Of a stretch of DNA of 64,000 bases, positions 34,006 through 44,865 are shown in pieces. Within the stretch, counting starts at the first letter, position 1; every line of letters starts with the position of its first letter. The stretch covers positions 1 through 64,000 of the forward strand of contig KN880471.1 of assembly GCA_000934385.1 (NCBI GenBank), read 5' to 3'. The position numbers were made by a program, and so were the translations under genes. The stretch is from Cylindrobasidium torrendii FP15055 ss-10. Its lineage: Eukaryota > Basidiomycota > Agaricomycetes > Agaricales > Physalacriaceae. The notes under the pieces were generated by a model, which was not told the DNA's origin, ran no database searches, and saw only the letters and a program-made list of their open reading frames with translations.

Positions 34006-35702
34006 CTACCTCCCGCCGCGGCCGCGGCCGCGTCCCCGTCCGCCCTCTCTTCGTTTCCTTGCTCTCTCCTCCTCTTCCGCTTGCTCTTTTCTTCTTCTGG
34101 GATCGATAACGTCGGCAGTCCGTACCCTTGCCTCGTCACGAACCCCATGTGTTGTACCTAGACGCTCCCGTTCCCGCTGAAGACGTTCATCCCGGTCCCG
34201 GTCGGTGCCCTTACTGGTGTCGCCTGCTGTCCGTGGGTCGTACACATCGTAATCCTCTTCGGCCTTTCTAACCTCGTCCGCATTGTCTGTCGTATCCTTG
34301 AATGTGTGCGTAAGGAAATCCAAGTCGTCGTCCACCTCAGCCAGCTCCCCTTCATCGGCTTCCACGTCCATGGTGTTTCGATCCATGGCCGTTTCCATTC
34401 TCCGGGTGAAGGCATCAAGCTTCTTGAGCGCCTCAGCCTTGTCGCCGCCTTTCTTGCCCCGCTGATATTTCGCCAGCTCTGCCGCAAGAGCGCCTCCTTT
34501 CCTCTTTTTCTTGGCTGGCGCATCGTCATCGTCCTCCCCAGCACGCTTTCTTGCCATAGAGCGGATTTCAGCCTCCATCTTCTCAATCTCTGTTTGCCGG
34601 GCGCCAGCCTTTGTCGGTTTCTCGGCTGCACCCTTGCGAATTTCTGACAAGTCAGCGGGTTTGGTAGCCTCCTTCGACGATGCCTTCGCAGGTTTCCCGA
34701 GAAGATATTCTTTCCTGTCCTTTGGTACGGCTGGGGCGGTAACCGGGGCAGTGACAAAGTCGGGGACTGGGTCTGCCAGGTCGGGGCGAACGATGCTCTT
34801 CTTTTTGAAGATGACCTCTTCTCCACCCTCCTCCTCATCTTCAAAGCTGAGCAACTTGACATTCTTCTTCGCCCCTCGCATCCTGATCTCCTCTTCCCTC
34901 TCCTTCTGTGCTGCCTGTCGTGCTTTGGCCTGTACCTTTCTCTCCGCCGCGGTGATCCTTGGCACAATATCGTCGAAAGGATTCTCCAGCACCCGCACGG
35001 CCTTGATCTTCGGTGGATACACCGGGCGCCCTTCGCCGGAGCTGTCGAGCTCAACCTCGCCGATGCGCATCACATTATAAATGGTGTCGCCAATAACCCG
35101 CCCAAAGACTGTGTGTTTGCCGTGCAACTCCTCGGCGCGGTCCAGCGTAATGATGAACTGACTGTCGTTTGTGTTCTTTTGGCCTTGGTTAGCCATAGCG
35201 ACTATGCCACGATGAGGAAGCCGTAGACGCGGATGGATTTCGTCCTCGAATACGTCGCCATAGAATGATTCACCGCCAAAACCGGTACCAGTCTTGTCTC
35301 CGGCTTGCACGAGGAAAGAGGGGACGACACGATGGAAGATGACATTGTCGTAGTATCCTTGAAGTCGTCAGAACACATGATGGAACCTACTAAAGACATA
35401 CCTTCGAGTGCTAGTGCAATAAAGTTACGGCACGTTTTTGGCGTTTCCTACAGCGCGTCAAAACGTAGTCGGAGGAGTAATAAGTAGTGGAATGGAAGAA
35501 TGCAGTGGGTGGAGTCGAACAGGATATAGGCTGGTCCATGCATGCTCTAATGGGCTTCTTTGCAGGAAGCTGCCATATCAAAGTGCTCCTTGAGGAAACA
35601 CGCGGGAGAGTAGAGAATGAAACGCACCTTTGCCCATAGTTCAATTCGTATATCCCCCACTGTTGTCTCTATTACTACTTCCCCAGATGTTGGAAGAGCC
35701 AT
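34006..35702 (-). CDS. CWC27: spliceosome-associated cyclophilin CWC27
   Basis: Cyclophilin-fold subunit of the activated spliceosome. Three exons (35702-35628, 35447-35402, 35357-34006) give 490 residues, the family length. Residues 1-165 are the cyclophilin domain: VVIETTVGDIRIELWAK, CRNFIALALEGYYDNVIFHR, FGGESFYGDVFEDE, GIVAMANQGQKNTNDSQF and EELHGKHTVFGRV. The Glu in EELHGKHTVFG where active isomerases have Trp is the CWC27 hallmark and implies little prolyl-isomerase activity. After it come ENPFDDIVPR, a long charged helical region (AERKVQAKARQAAQKEREEE), a KKKRK nuclear signal and an RG-rich end (GGRGRGRGRGGR) encoded by a very GC-rich repeat. The first intron is 180 nt. Start Met is in good context; an extra upstream exon cannot be excluded. 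Confidence 0.95.
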
Positions 35703-36149
35703 CTTTGGTGTGCTGGCGGGCTTGGGATGCAACTGCCGTGCGGGTGAATAGGCTGCAGTAGTTCTCTCTCGGGTATTGGGCCTTTTCGGATGTTTCCTGG
35801 CCAGTCGCGCCCGGTTTGTGCCCAAGCCGCGTTAGGTGAGAGTCAGACGGTGAAATGAGGTTAACCTTAACCCTAGTCGCAATGTCGTTGCGATCACCTT
35901 TGATCAAGAATCCTTGCAATGAGTTTATTCGGCGTTCGAATGTGCACTCCCGAAAAGTCCAATACAGTATAGAGGAATGCCCAGCTGTGTAAATATGATC
36001 AACCACGGCCGCGCTACCGTCCAGAAAAGGCGCTCAAAAACCTTAGGGTCCGAGAAAGACGCGACATTGGATGCTTTCCCTTGTGAAGAGGCCTAGAGGC
36101 TAGAGCTGAAATTAGAAGCTCCAGGCAGCCTCGAAAATGACAAAATGAA
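35703..36149. other. intergenic, CWC27 to tRNA-Asn
   Basis: No gene seen. Should contain the CWC27 promoter. T4 runs on the minus strand at 36134-36137 and 36142-36145 can end the tRNA-Asn transcript. Confidence 0.4.
36142..36145 (-). terminator. Pol III terminator of tRNA-Asn
   Basis: TTTT on the minus strand five bases after the tRNA 3' end, backed up by a second T4 at 36134-36137. Confidence 0.5.
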
Positions 36150-36230
36150 CTGCCCCTGTGAGGCTCGAACTCACGACCTTCCGATTGAGCGATAACAGTC
36201 GGACGCTGTAACCAACTCAGCCAAGGGGCA
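36150..36230 (-). tRNA. tRNA-Asn (anticodon GUU) with 7-nt intron
   Basis: Acceptor TGCCCCT/AGGGGCA is fully paired with G as discriminator. D arm GCTG/CAGC, anticodon stem TCCGA/TCGGA, T arm GTGAG/CTCAC. The loop reads CT-GTT-A, anticodon GTT. Seven extra bases after position 37 are the smallest intron of the three tRNA genes here. Confidence 0.92.
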
Positions 36231-36474
36231 TGTTCTGAGTGGCACGTGCTGACAATCCAACTGGAAACTCTAGCTTTCGCGTCTGTACTTACCAGGTACT
36301 TACTCATGCCGATGCCAGACGCTCGTGAATGCGTCCAATCACCAATGGTCACAAAAGACACTCTATTGGCGCACATAACATACACAAACCGACAGTATGC
36401 ACACGACAAGACCAAGACCAGGAGAACGACTATCATCTACGACAATTGGGTATTATGCGGAGGGAGCAGCAAGT

Positions 36475-38213
36475 CTACTCATAATCTAGGTCCGTCTGGC
36501 GGTCAATCTTGATAGCAATGGCGGCGTTGGAGCTCGTGATATGATCCTGCTGCTGCGTTAGTGAGTGCCGACACTTGAACAGTGCGAACCATGTTCGCTC
36601 AACCACTACTCACTTTATCGGCGCGCTTGAGGTCCCCAAGTTGGTAAGAATTATCCGCCTGTGTCCCGCCGCTAGCCTCAGCGCTGCGAAGCTGACGATT
36701 GTTCGACGAGGACACCACTGCGCCAGCAGATGTCCCTCTCAAACTCTCCCTAACATTGAGCGTCGCAAGGATTGAGTTGGCATACACTAACAATGACACG
36801 GTCAGTAAGCAGCCACCGATAAGAAGAAAAGACATAAACACACTTCTGGAAAGTAGGACGTAGAACAAGAGCACGTATTGCTGTGCAGGTAGAGCGATCG
36901 CCGTCACGAGCACGAGGATGGCGCAAATGCTGGTCATCGCGCCCGTCGTCACGGAATAGATTGCCTGAAGTCTTGTCAGCGTTACGTTTGAAGCGGTAGA
37001 GGGGTAGGTCGCGAGTGTATATAACACATGGAAGTTAAGAATGGGGCAATGCGAATGTCGGGTTTGAGCATAGATGGGCGCGATTCACAATGATTAAAAT
37101 ACGTACAATATCCCGTAAAATTCTGTTTGTACGCGCCATACGTGTCTTGTTTGAAGCAAGGAGATATATCATGGCCAACGCGATGAGAACATCAATCGCG
37201 GCGCCCATGCCGTTGACGGCAATGACAATGTTCGTCAAATCTCCCGTGAACTGCGTCGAGTCTCTTTTCGCACCGATAACCGACATAGAGTCTGTATATG
37301 GTGTCAATAATGAAGTGACCCTTAAAGAACCCCCAAGAAGACATACATAGCTGGGTTCCTTCCTGTGCGCAAGCGCAAAGACCCTGGAAAGAGGATTAGC
37401 CAGTGTTCTGTACTTGAAAAGCGGGGAAAACGTACGAGGAATACAGGAATGATGATTTTTCCATGCGCGACTGCGTGCCAGTAAGTTTATGCAGAATCGC
37501 GGCAATGGCACTACACGCACGCTTCCAAATACGCCAGATGTAGAAACCTTGCACAAGGATAGTAATAAAGCCCTGTAAACGCAGGTGTCACGCCCATCGT
37601 CCAACGTTATTGGTACGCAAGAAGACTCACAGTCGGGTATGCCATGCCAAAGTAGCTGTCAGGAAGGACCGCCAACTTTTCTAACTGTCCAAAATCCGTT
37701 ACACATACTCCATACACTGAAAGAAAACATCAGCACATGATAGCGCCAAATATAGGCGATGAAAAGCGCGGGGAGAGATTTTTCGTCGTGCCGTGAGACG
37801 TGAAGCAAGCTCGCAGGTTCGCCACAGATCCAGCGGTAATTCACTCACTCCACATTGTTGTACATAGCGTGTGTATGAAATCGAGGGCAACGACGACAGC
37901 AACAAGGGATTTTAAGCCCATGCTGTCCGAGAACTGGCGGCCCGAGCCTTGTCCACTGAAGTAGAACCACGCCTGCGACATGGTGATTCCATGGAGGCTG
38001 ATCTAATTAGTAGTTGCGACAGTGCGGACATAGACTGGGAACGTACAAAAGGCTGACCGACAGGCCTACGATGATTTGGTTAGTCTTCGACAACAAGGGG
38101 CGGAAGACAGAGCCGACCTATGAAAAGGGCTCCAAGTCTATAGATGCAGGGTTAGTCGGAGCCCTTCAAATGAGTGTCATCGAAAAAACGCACGTAGTGT
38201 CAATTGCGCTCAT
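36475..38213 (-). CDS. DUF6534 seven-helix membrane protein
   Basis: Integral membrane protein family of unknown function, strongly expanded in Agaricomycetes. Twelve exons (38213-38194, 38137-38118, 38065-38047, 37997-37849, 37716-37631, 37572-37521, 37470-37436, 37383-37347, 37291-37107, 36964-36844, 36786-36614, 36546-36475), several of only 19-37 nt, give 322 residues. MSAIDTTLGALFIGLSVSL opens the first helix as in the family. Further markers are SLVAVVVALDFIHTL, GFITILVQGFYIWRIWKL, an IPVFL helix, RTNRILRDIAIYSVTTG and ICAILVLVTAIALP. The DUF6534 signature VLLSRMYANSILATLNVRESLR is followed by a Ser/Asp-rich cytosolic tail. Some authors discuss these proteins as possible receptors, but no ligand is known. 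It is not a STE3-type pheromone receptor. Confidence 0.88.
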
Positions 38214-39739
38214 ACTCCCTAGTAGCGTTGCGATTTGGCAGTGATCTCCAGACGATATGAACGCCCAAGTCGGTAATATGTGTGGAGTGCAGATCGCAAA
38301 AGCAGAGAAACTACCAGAGGCTCAAGAAGTAAGGAATGAAGGCAAAAGAGGAAGAGTTGGTGAAACGAACCTACGTACTTTTATAAGTCGAGTTGTGCCA
38401 GTACACGCTCCACAGCGCAACCAGGGTCTTGGTATTGTATTCATCTACGTAACACCTACCACTGTTGCATGTTGCACGCACTCGTTTCCATTGAAGCTGG
38501 TCTTCTCCCCGAAGAGACCAGGAAGAGACCTCAAATCGCACGGATAATGTGCGGATCACCCGTTTGTTCCGCCCGTGTCTTTCAAGCTCAACCTAAGTTC
38601 AACGTCCATTCAAGAGACCGGATGTAAGACAAGGGTCCTAGCTCCGCTTGGCTCACATACCGTTTTATCGGTACGCCGTGAACAACACATAGTAGTGATG
38701 GGATCAGGACGGGGTTCAGAGGTTGTGTTGCCGTCAGGTTGCCGTCACGCTTCCGTGAGTCGCATCGCACGTGTTGCGTCCACATATACTATGAGATTAT
38801 ATTGAATTACTTTGGTGGCGGCCTTGGCCCTTGTTGTGCAATCTAATTGCGTGTTGGAACTTTAGCTTCAGATGAAGTCTCTCACAAGCACGAACTGCTA
38901 CTCGATGCCTTGTTACTACTGCTCTTGCGTTCACAGGTTTTCATAGCACTCGATTAGCAGTCTGAGCTTCATAATCACTCGTGTCCACAAGATGATAATT
39001 GACGACCTTATGCTACGAGGATAGCCTATGAATCTATCCTGATTTAATATATGTATATGTACTTATGCCTTGTCACATACGTCGACGGACATTCAACATT
39101 GTTTCTCCGGTGCTCCGTGCGTCGGCTTGCCGCCAAGTGTAACTCACTACTCTCGCACCTCGTATCTGAAGCGACGGTGCGCAATGCGGGGCCCCATCAC
39201 AAGGATCCGTCTTGAGATGTTACGCAGATGGACTCCATTGGACGCACTGCGGAAGAAGACATAAGTTATTATCCTTCGAAAATTTCTCGGTATCCACATC
39301 AACACTAAGTATACTGAGCCGCCGAGCTTGCGACGAATCTGGCATCGTAGCCGTGAATATGCCGGACACGTGGTCGTGACATTCCTTCTATATTTCGCGA
39401 ACACCCAATCGCAGGCAACCAACAACCAGTCCACCATATCTTGGCGACACTTCGGCTCTCTCGTGGGCATGTAGATTATGTACACACGCTCCACTGGAGA
39501 GTATGGAACTCAAATTGGGCTGCCCTCCTGCTGGATTTGCATTGAAATGACATACAAGTGTGCAAGGGCACAGCGCACTAAGTCGCACTTGGAAAGAAAC
39601 GACGGCCATCAGCCTGTGTTACCTTTTTCCTGGTCTCGCGAGAAGAGCTATATAAGCTAGAGGTTGTCTACACGACCGACACCCTTCCCATTCATATTCA
39701 ATCTACCTCACATTCAACCTCATCTTTGCCTTGCACAAC
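38214..39739. other. intergenic between DUF6534 and the SDR gene
   Basis: Divergent promoters expected. Short open frames on both strands (longest minus 39147-39494) show no domain. The only element I can name is the TATA box at 39649. Confidence 0.35.
39649..39656 (+). promoter_or_regulatory. TATA box of the SDR gene
   Basis: TATATAAG 84-91 bp upstream of the ATG at 39740, with a C/T-rich leader between. Confidence 0.55.
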
Positions 39740-40806
39740 ATGTCGAGCGATTTGTTCAATGTGTCAGGACGTGTCGCACTGATTACAGGTATGTACACCT
39801 CGAGAGTCGTCTTCTTCTGGTCTCAATGTCGTCGCAGGCGGCGGCCAAGGGCTCGGTGAGCATATGGCAGAAGGCCTCGTCAAGAACGGCGCCAAAGTAT
39901 ACATCACTGGGCGCACGGAGTCAACGTTGAAGAGGACGACGGAGGCCCTGAATGCAATCAAACCTGGCGCAGCGAAGTAGTACGTCGACCTGATTCTCGT
40001 CTTCTCCCTGCGTAGTTGATACTCGTTCCAGCTGCGTGTGCGACATAGGAAAGAAGGAGGACCTCGAGAAGCTTGTTGGATTTGTCAAGCAATACGAGAC
40101 ACGCTTGGATATCCTCATCCAAAATGTACGCCATTCCATTTCCATCTCCCGCCGTTTCTGATTGTTTTTCAGGCTGGGACCGCCGCATTCGACATGCCAT
40201 CGCCTGAGAATGATATCTCTGGATCCATGGACATGCCTAACCCCTTCCCTATCACTGCATCGCTGGATCCCAGCCAGTGGGAGGAGCAGTTCCGCGCGTA
40301 CTGCTGGTCTCCCTATGCTCTCGTTTGCATGGCCCTGCCCCTTCTTGCAGAGGCTGCTAAGCTAGGGGAAGGCCGCGGCAGTGTCATCATGATCACATCC
40401 ATCGCAGCGCGTTTCTTCAATCCCTGGTGGCGCGTCCCAGCGTACAGCTCGGCCAAGGCAGGCATGGAACACTTGTCGAAGATCATTGGCGCGCGTGTGT
40501 ACCCTTACGGTGTACGCGTTAACTGCATCGCGCCAGGGTCCTTCCCATCTGCCGTCAACCTTCCAGATAACCCGTACGCAATGTCGAACCCGGAAAACGA
40601 CAAGCGTATCCCTCTTGGCCGCTCTGGTACGGCTGACGACATTGTTGGTACGTACCATATTCCCCACTTCAATTTTCTGCTAAATTGTGTCAGGTGGTAT
40701 GCTTTTCTTTGCGAGTCGTGCTAGCGCGTACGTGACTGGTCAGTTTATGGATATTGACGGTGGTGCGATGCTGGTCGCAAACGGTACAAACAAAATTGCG
40801 CCTTAG
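39740..40806 (+). CDS. short-chain dehydrogenase/reductase (SDR)
   Basis: Classical SDR, NAD(P)H-dependent oxidoreductase. Five exons (39740-39788, 39838-39976, 40032-40125, 40173-40647, 40694-40806) give 289 residues. The cofactor motif is VALITGGGQGLGEHMA (TGxxxGxG); an Arg after the second beta strand (ITGRTE) favours NADP(H). CDIGKKEDL, LIQNAGTAAF (NAG motif), VIMITSIAA with the catalytic Ser, and the active-site YSSAKAGMEH (YxxxK) follow. VNCIAPGSFPSA is the post-catalytic motif, and MDIDGGAMLV is near the C-terminus. A roughly 20-residue insertion after the NAG motif (SPENDISGSMDMPNPFP) probably forms a substrate lid. No targeting signal. Substrate unknown; a beta-ketoacyl or sugar-alcohol substrate would both fit the general fold. 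Confidence 0.93.
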
Positions 40807-41093
40807 TTTCATGCTATGTACCACTTTGAAATTGTAGTGGGACTTTTGGATACAAACGCTAAATAGAGCGTCGAATTCGAAGTTGGTGTTACTTAAATTT
40901 TAAGCAAAGGTGGCAGGAAGCAGGATGCACTGCATGAGGAGTAGGCCCTCATGTTGGGCTCATGTTGGGCTTTAGCGTTGACGGACAGCGGCGGCAGCGG
41001 CACACAAGTGATAAATCATAAGCACTTAGTACAACAGATGCCTGGCGCTGCTTGCTGCAAATAGAAAAAAAAAGTCAGCCTAAAGACCTGGCG
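40807..41093. other. short intergenic, SDR to tRNA-Thr
   Basis: No gene seen. A9 on the plus strand at 41065-41073 is the Pol III terminator of the minus-strand tRNA. Confidence 0.4.
41065..41073 (-). terminator. Pol III terminator of tRNA-Thr(AGU)
   Basis: Nine T residues on the minus strand, 20 bases after the tRNA 3' end. Confidence 0.7.
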
Positions 41094-41175
41094 TTCCCTC
41101 TAGCCGACTTGAACGACTGACCTCGTCATGTATTCTTATTACTAGTGACGCGCTCTACCACTGAGCTAAGAGGGA
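41094..41175 (-). tRNA. tRNA-Thr (anticodon AGU) with 10-nt intron
   Basis: Acceptor TCCCTCT/AGAGGGA is fully paired with A as discriminator. D arm GCTC/GAGC, anticodon stem CGTCA/TGACG, T arm AGTCG/CGGCT with one G-U pair. The loop reads CT-AGT-A, anticodon AGT (read as inosine, decodes ACU/ACC/ACA). A 10-nt intron lies at the canonical site. Confidence 0.92.
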
Positions 41176-41382
41176 TGATTTAGAGCCGCGCGCAGTTTTA
41201 ATTTCCGTCTCAGACTTTGAAGGTAGGCTATTAGTATATACTAAGTACTTAAGTGAAAGCCATTCGATGTTCTTTTGCCTATGAATGTACAAAGTCCATT
41301 GGATGCTATATAGGGCATAAATATCAATGTATTCCTGCACCCAAGATATGTAGCATCGGTCCGCCCACTACTGACTACATGG

Positions 41383-44224
41383 CTAGAAAAAGAATGTCTT
41401 CTCCCTAAACTCGGTTAGTATCTGGGAGATTCCCAAGACATGTCATAACGTACGCGAACTCCCAAAGGTTTTGCGGATTGTTGTAGGTGGCGTTCGTGTA
41501 CGGGAAACGATCTATAGGCGTTTTCAGCATCATGTATAGTGCGCACAGGTCTAGCGTACATTGAGGGTGCTCCGAGCGGTACGCGATAGGAAGTTCTTTC
41601 TCTATCCAGCTGTAGCCTACATCCATTCAGTCAGTCGTGCGCGCGAAGGCAGTTCGCCAGACTTACCGGTCCGCCAGTTCACGCTTTGGGTGTGAAGTAA
41701 TCAGTTATCCAGGATTTGAAGGAGTAAGAATAAGGGTCTGTCTCACCGGAAGTCACCGTCGATGTAGCTGAGGTTTAGTTAGTACCCGGCGCGAAGAACG
41801 AAGGCTACATTTTACGCACAGGTCGGGCGGGGAAAGTGGGTCCTATTGGTCGGCAGGTCAGAGCTAGCACAAGAAAAAGGTTGAGAGTATGCTACACACA
41901 TTTTCTAGGTCAGCGGTCTTGATTTCCGACGCAAGGTCCGCCCAGTCAAGGACTTGATTTCCCGCCATCCCTATACAGAGTCAACCCGGGGATTTTGCAG
42001 AGCTAAGGATATACATACCTTTGTACTCCATCTGCTCACCAGGCTTTCCGCCGAAGATTGCAATCTTGGTACCGATTTGCTCGTACATGAGGGCGGAGAA
42101 CATAGCACAGGTTGATGCGCAATTCCCGTTGCCCACTGTCGCACTATCAGCACCATCCCAGGCTCCTATAGCGCGAGACATACCAATACCAATATTTCTT
42201 CGGGTAACCGTCAGCCTAGTCACAAGAATCCTGGGCGTTAAAAGACTCACTCGAGCGCAAAGGGAGGTTCAGCCGGCATGTCGACGACATACGACACCTC
42301 GCATGTGTCCTACACCGCAGGTATCAGCGACAGCATACAGCATCAGGATCAGAGAACGTACATGATACCTCTGCGAGAGGGGATCGTGGAGGCCATTCAC
42401 ATTAGTGTAATCGAGGGGGTCGAAGTAGTTGTAGTCCGCTGGCATGATGGTACCGTTCAGGAAGGCATCTAATCAAAGGCTCAGCTTGACGCTTTCTCAT
42501 ACGTTGAAAAGTTACAATTGTCCGCGGTGTAGAAGGTGAAGGATGAGTTCAAACCAAGCGCGATGTCGGCAGCAAGGATCTTCTGTGCAAGCTCGTTGCC
42601 GCGGGAAGTGGACTCGAAGCCACTGCGAGGCATAAACAGTAAGTATTGCGGACGCTCGTTGTACAGGATACGTACGAGTAAGGGAACTGAGATGCGCCAG
42701 CAAGGTACTGGAAGAGGAAATCACCCAAGCAGACGTAGCCACCTAGCACACCGAGCTCAGTACTGGCATAGCATGCGGTGAACAAGGAGACATACCGCCA
42801 TTGTTCGTGAGGTCGATGATCAGGTTAGTGACACCCGCTTGCTTGAAAGAGTCCAAAGCAGCGACAACATCGTATTGGAATGCGTTGAAGTTTGATGGAG
42901 AGAACGACCCGACGAACATCTGTGAGACTGTTTACGACTTATCCAAAAGCAAATATCGTAGAGCAGCACGCACCACACCAGTGTTGTTCTCTGCAAGAAT
43001 ATATGACTTGATGACACCGCTGGTTGCGTTTGCGACGGGCGGGAGCGTTGGGTGGTACTCATCCGGCAAGCCAATAGCAGTGGCATTCCTAGCATCCAAC
43101 ATGATGCCTTTTGGCTGGCGCAACTTTGGCTCGCGCTTCTTGAAAGCAGCAGAGGTCACAGCTACATCCTTGTAGTCGTGGCCGTTGGTCTCCTCGGTTG
43201 CTGCGCAGTTGTTTGCCCAGCTAGCGAATGCGTAATGAGTGGTAGCCTTCATCACAATGAGGAGGCAGACATACTACGATGCACCGTCCGTAAAGTTCAC
43301 ACCGCCGAAGCTTGCAAGGTAGGGCACAGTGATCGTCTCCGGCCCATACGAGTCGGGCAAAAGAACCTCGAGCTCGACGGAATCCTTCTCGACACCAGAG
43401 GGACCAGCAAAGTCACCGAAACGTTGGCCGTAGTCCCCAGCTGAGATGCGATAGCTAGTGAAAACAGAGTTCACGCGGACACCGTGGTCAAGATAATTGC
43501 CTGAGTACGTTTTGGCAATATAGTCAACGTAGTCGTACGCAGGTCGGCCCTCAATTGAGATGACCTTCGCGCCGGCAAGCCGGGCATAGTCAAATCCAAT
43601 GGAGTCGAAATAGCCCTTGTAATCATCCCCAACCAGGGCGACGAGCTCAACAAGGTCGGGCGTCACATAGACGTCTTCTACCCCATCGACGGACAAGGAG
43701 ATGATGGGCGCGGGAAGGAGGTTTTGGAACGTAGTGTAGCAGGTAGGGAACCAACCTGCGGATATCAAAGTGTAAGGCAGGCTTCCGCCAGGTTAAGATT
43801 GGACGGCGCACGCGTATGCCCGTCATTGTACTGGGAGGAAGTAACATAGAGGTCCCAATTGAAGTCGTAGTCGGTCTGCGGGGCGTCAATTTTGGCGCTT
43901 CCCACGGCTGAGAGTGAGAATAACTACCTCGTAGGCCGTGTTGCTCATCCTGTTTAACTCCCCTCGTATGTCCTGCGTGGACTCCTCGAACGGAGGGGGA
44001 GAGTTGATGTAGTACGGCTCGAAAGTAAAGAAGTTCAGAACACCGTTGGCGTTGGCGAGGACATTCTGGCGGAGTGTCTCGTTGAAAGGGAAAGACTTGA
44101 GGCATGCGCGGGCGTCTGCTGGAGGGACGAACACCTTGCCGGCGATGGCGGTGCATGGGTCCTGTGCTGCAGCTCGCTGGAAGAAAGCAAACGAGAGGAG
44201 GAGGGCAAATGAATGGAAGGCCAT
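41383..44224 (-). CDS. secreted S41 peptidase, CPAF-like
   Basis: Serine peptidase of family S41 in the CPAF-like branch common in fungi. Sixteen exons (44224-43928, 43875-43812, 43755-43278, 43220-42974, 42919-42796, 42742-42676, 42622-42516, 42468-42362, 42309-42251, 42197-42019, 41970-41900, 41842-41820, 41767-41747, 41683-41667, 41616-41454, 41404-41383) give 681 residues. A signal peptide (MAFHSFALLLSFAFFQRAAA, cleavage before QDPC) implies secretion. NDGHTRWFPTCY is the conserved N-terminal S41 motif, with the His probably catalytic. ISLSVDGVEDVYV starts the PDZ-like part. LIIDLTNNGGGYVCLG is the core strand and glycine loop, and GNGNCASTCAMF holds the likely nucleophile Ser545. Several N-glycosylation sequons are present. 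Four exons are 17-23 nt. A TATA box sits 40 bp upstream. Confidence 0.88.
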
Positions 44225-44263
44225 GGTAGTAGCACTAAAAGAAACAACTTTCATTGGAAACAC

Positions 44264-44271
44264 CCTTTATA
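44264..44271 (-). promoter_or_regulatory. TATA box of the S41 peptidase
   Basis: TATAAAGG on the minus strand, about 40 bp upstream of the start codon. The spacing implies a very short leader. Confidence 0.45.
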
Positions 44272-44865
44272 TGATTCTCACGAGGGAAGCGCCGATAAGC
44301 AAGGGTCCATGCGTCGCGATACAAGCTTGATACAACCGTCCAGCGCGGCCATATGAGTGCTTCGCTCGGGGTCAGTGCCAAAGCGAGTAGCACGTAATTA
44401 TAGCTTGAAATTCGGCGAAAGACATGCACCAGTTTGGATGAAGGGCACACGGCCACGCGAGTCGCTGGACTGCAAGCGCAGGCAGGCAACAGTCCACATT
44501 TGTGGCACTCTGGTAGACATATGGCACATGTCAAGCAAAAGAACATAACCACCCATCTCACTGTAGGGTGTCATGGTGGCCATCCACATACTTACCAGCG
44601 GAGCCGCCTAATACTCGCGGTCACGGTACTCCTGCATCAGGTCGATTGTCCCCAAATCGCAGGTTGCTTCAGACCTTCACTCATCACCGAAGAGAAGAGA
44701 AGAGAAGGATGACTTTGACACTAGACTAGCATCGTAAATACAAATGAAGACAACAACAAGGTATACGAAGCAACAGGTATCCAATGTAAACAAGCGTAGG
44801 CGTACATATATTAGACCCAAAGATATCCAGCAGGACCAAAAAGAAACGACAACATTCTAACGAAA
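44272..44865. other. intergenic, S41 peptidase to Zn2Cys6 regulator
   Basis: Holds the rest of the peptidase promoter and the 3' end of the regulator gene. No gene seen. Confidence 0.4.

Noticed and set aside
34009..34040. GC-rich repeat (CCGCGGCCGCGGCC type) as a possible CpG island or mobile-element end
   Set aside because: It is coding sequence for the RG-rich tail of CWC27.
35411..35644. Minus-strand frame reading KKPIRAC directly after the first CWC27 exon, resembling the KxxPxAC of cyclophilins
   Set aside because: It cannot be continued in frame. The acceptor at 35448 gives ETPKTCRNFIALALEG, which matches the family exactly, so the first reading is intron sequence.
36475..38213. Possible STE3-type pheromone receptor next to CaaX genes, suggesting a B mating-type locus
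   Set aside because: The seven-helix protein matches DUF6534 (VLLSRMYANSILATLNVRESLR) and not STE3, and it lies 7 kb from the CaaX genes. No receptor was found, so a mating-type locus is not supported.
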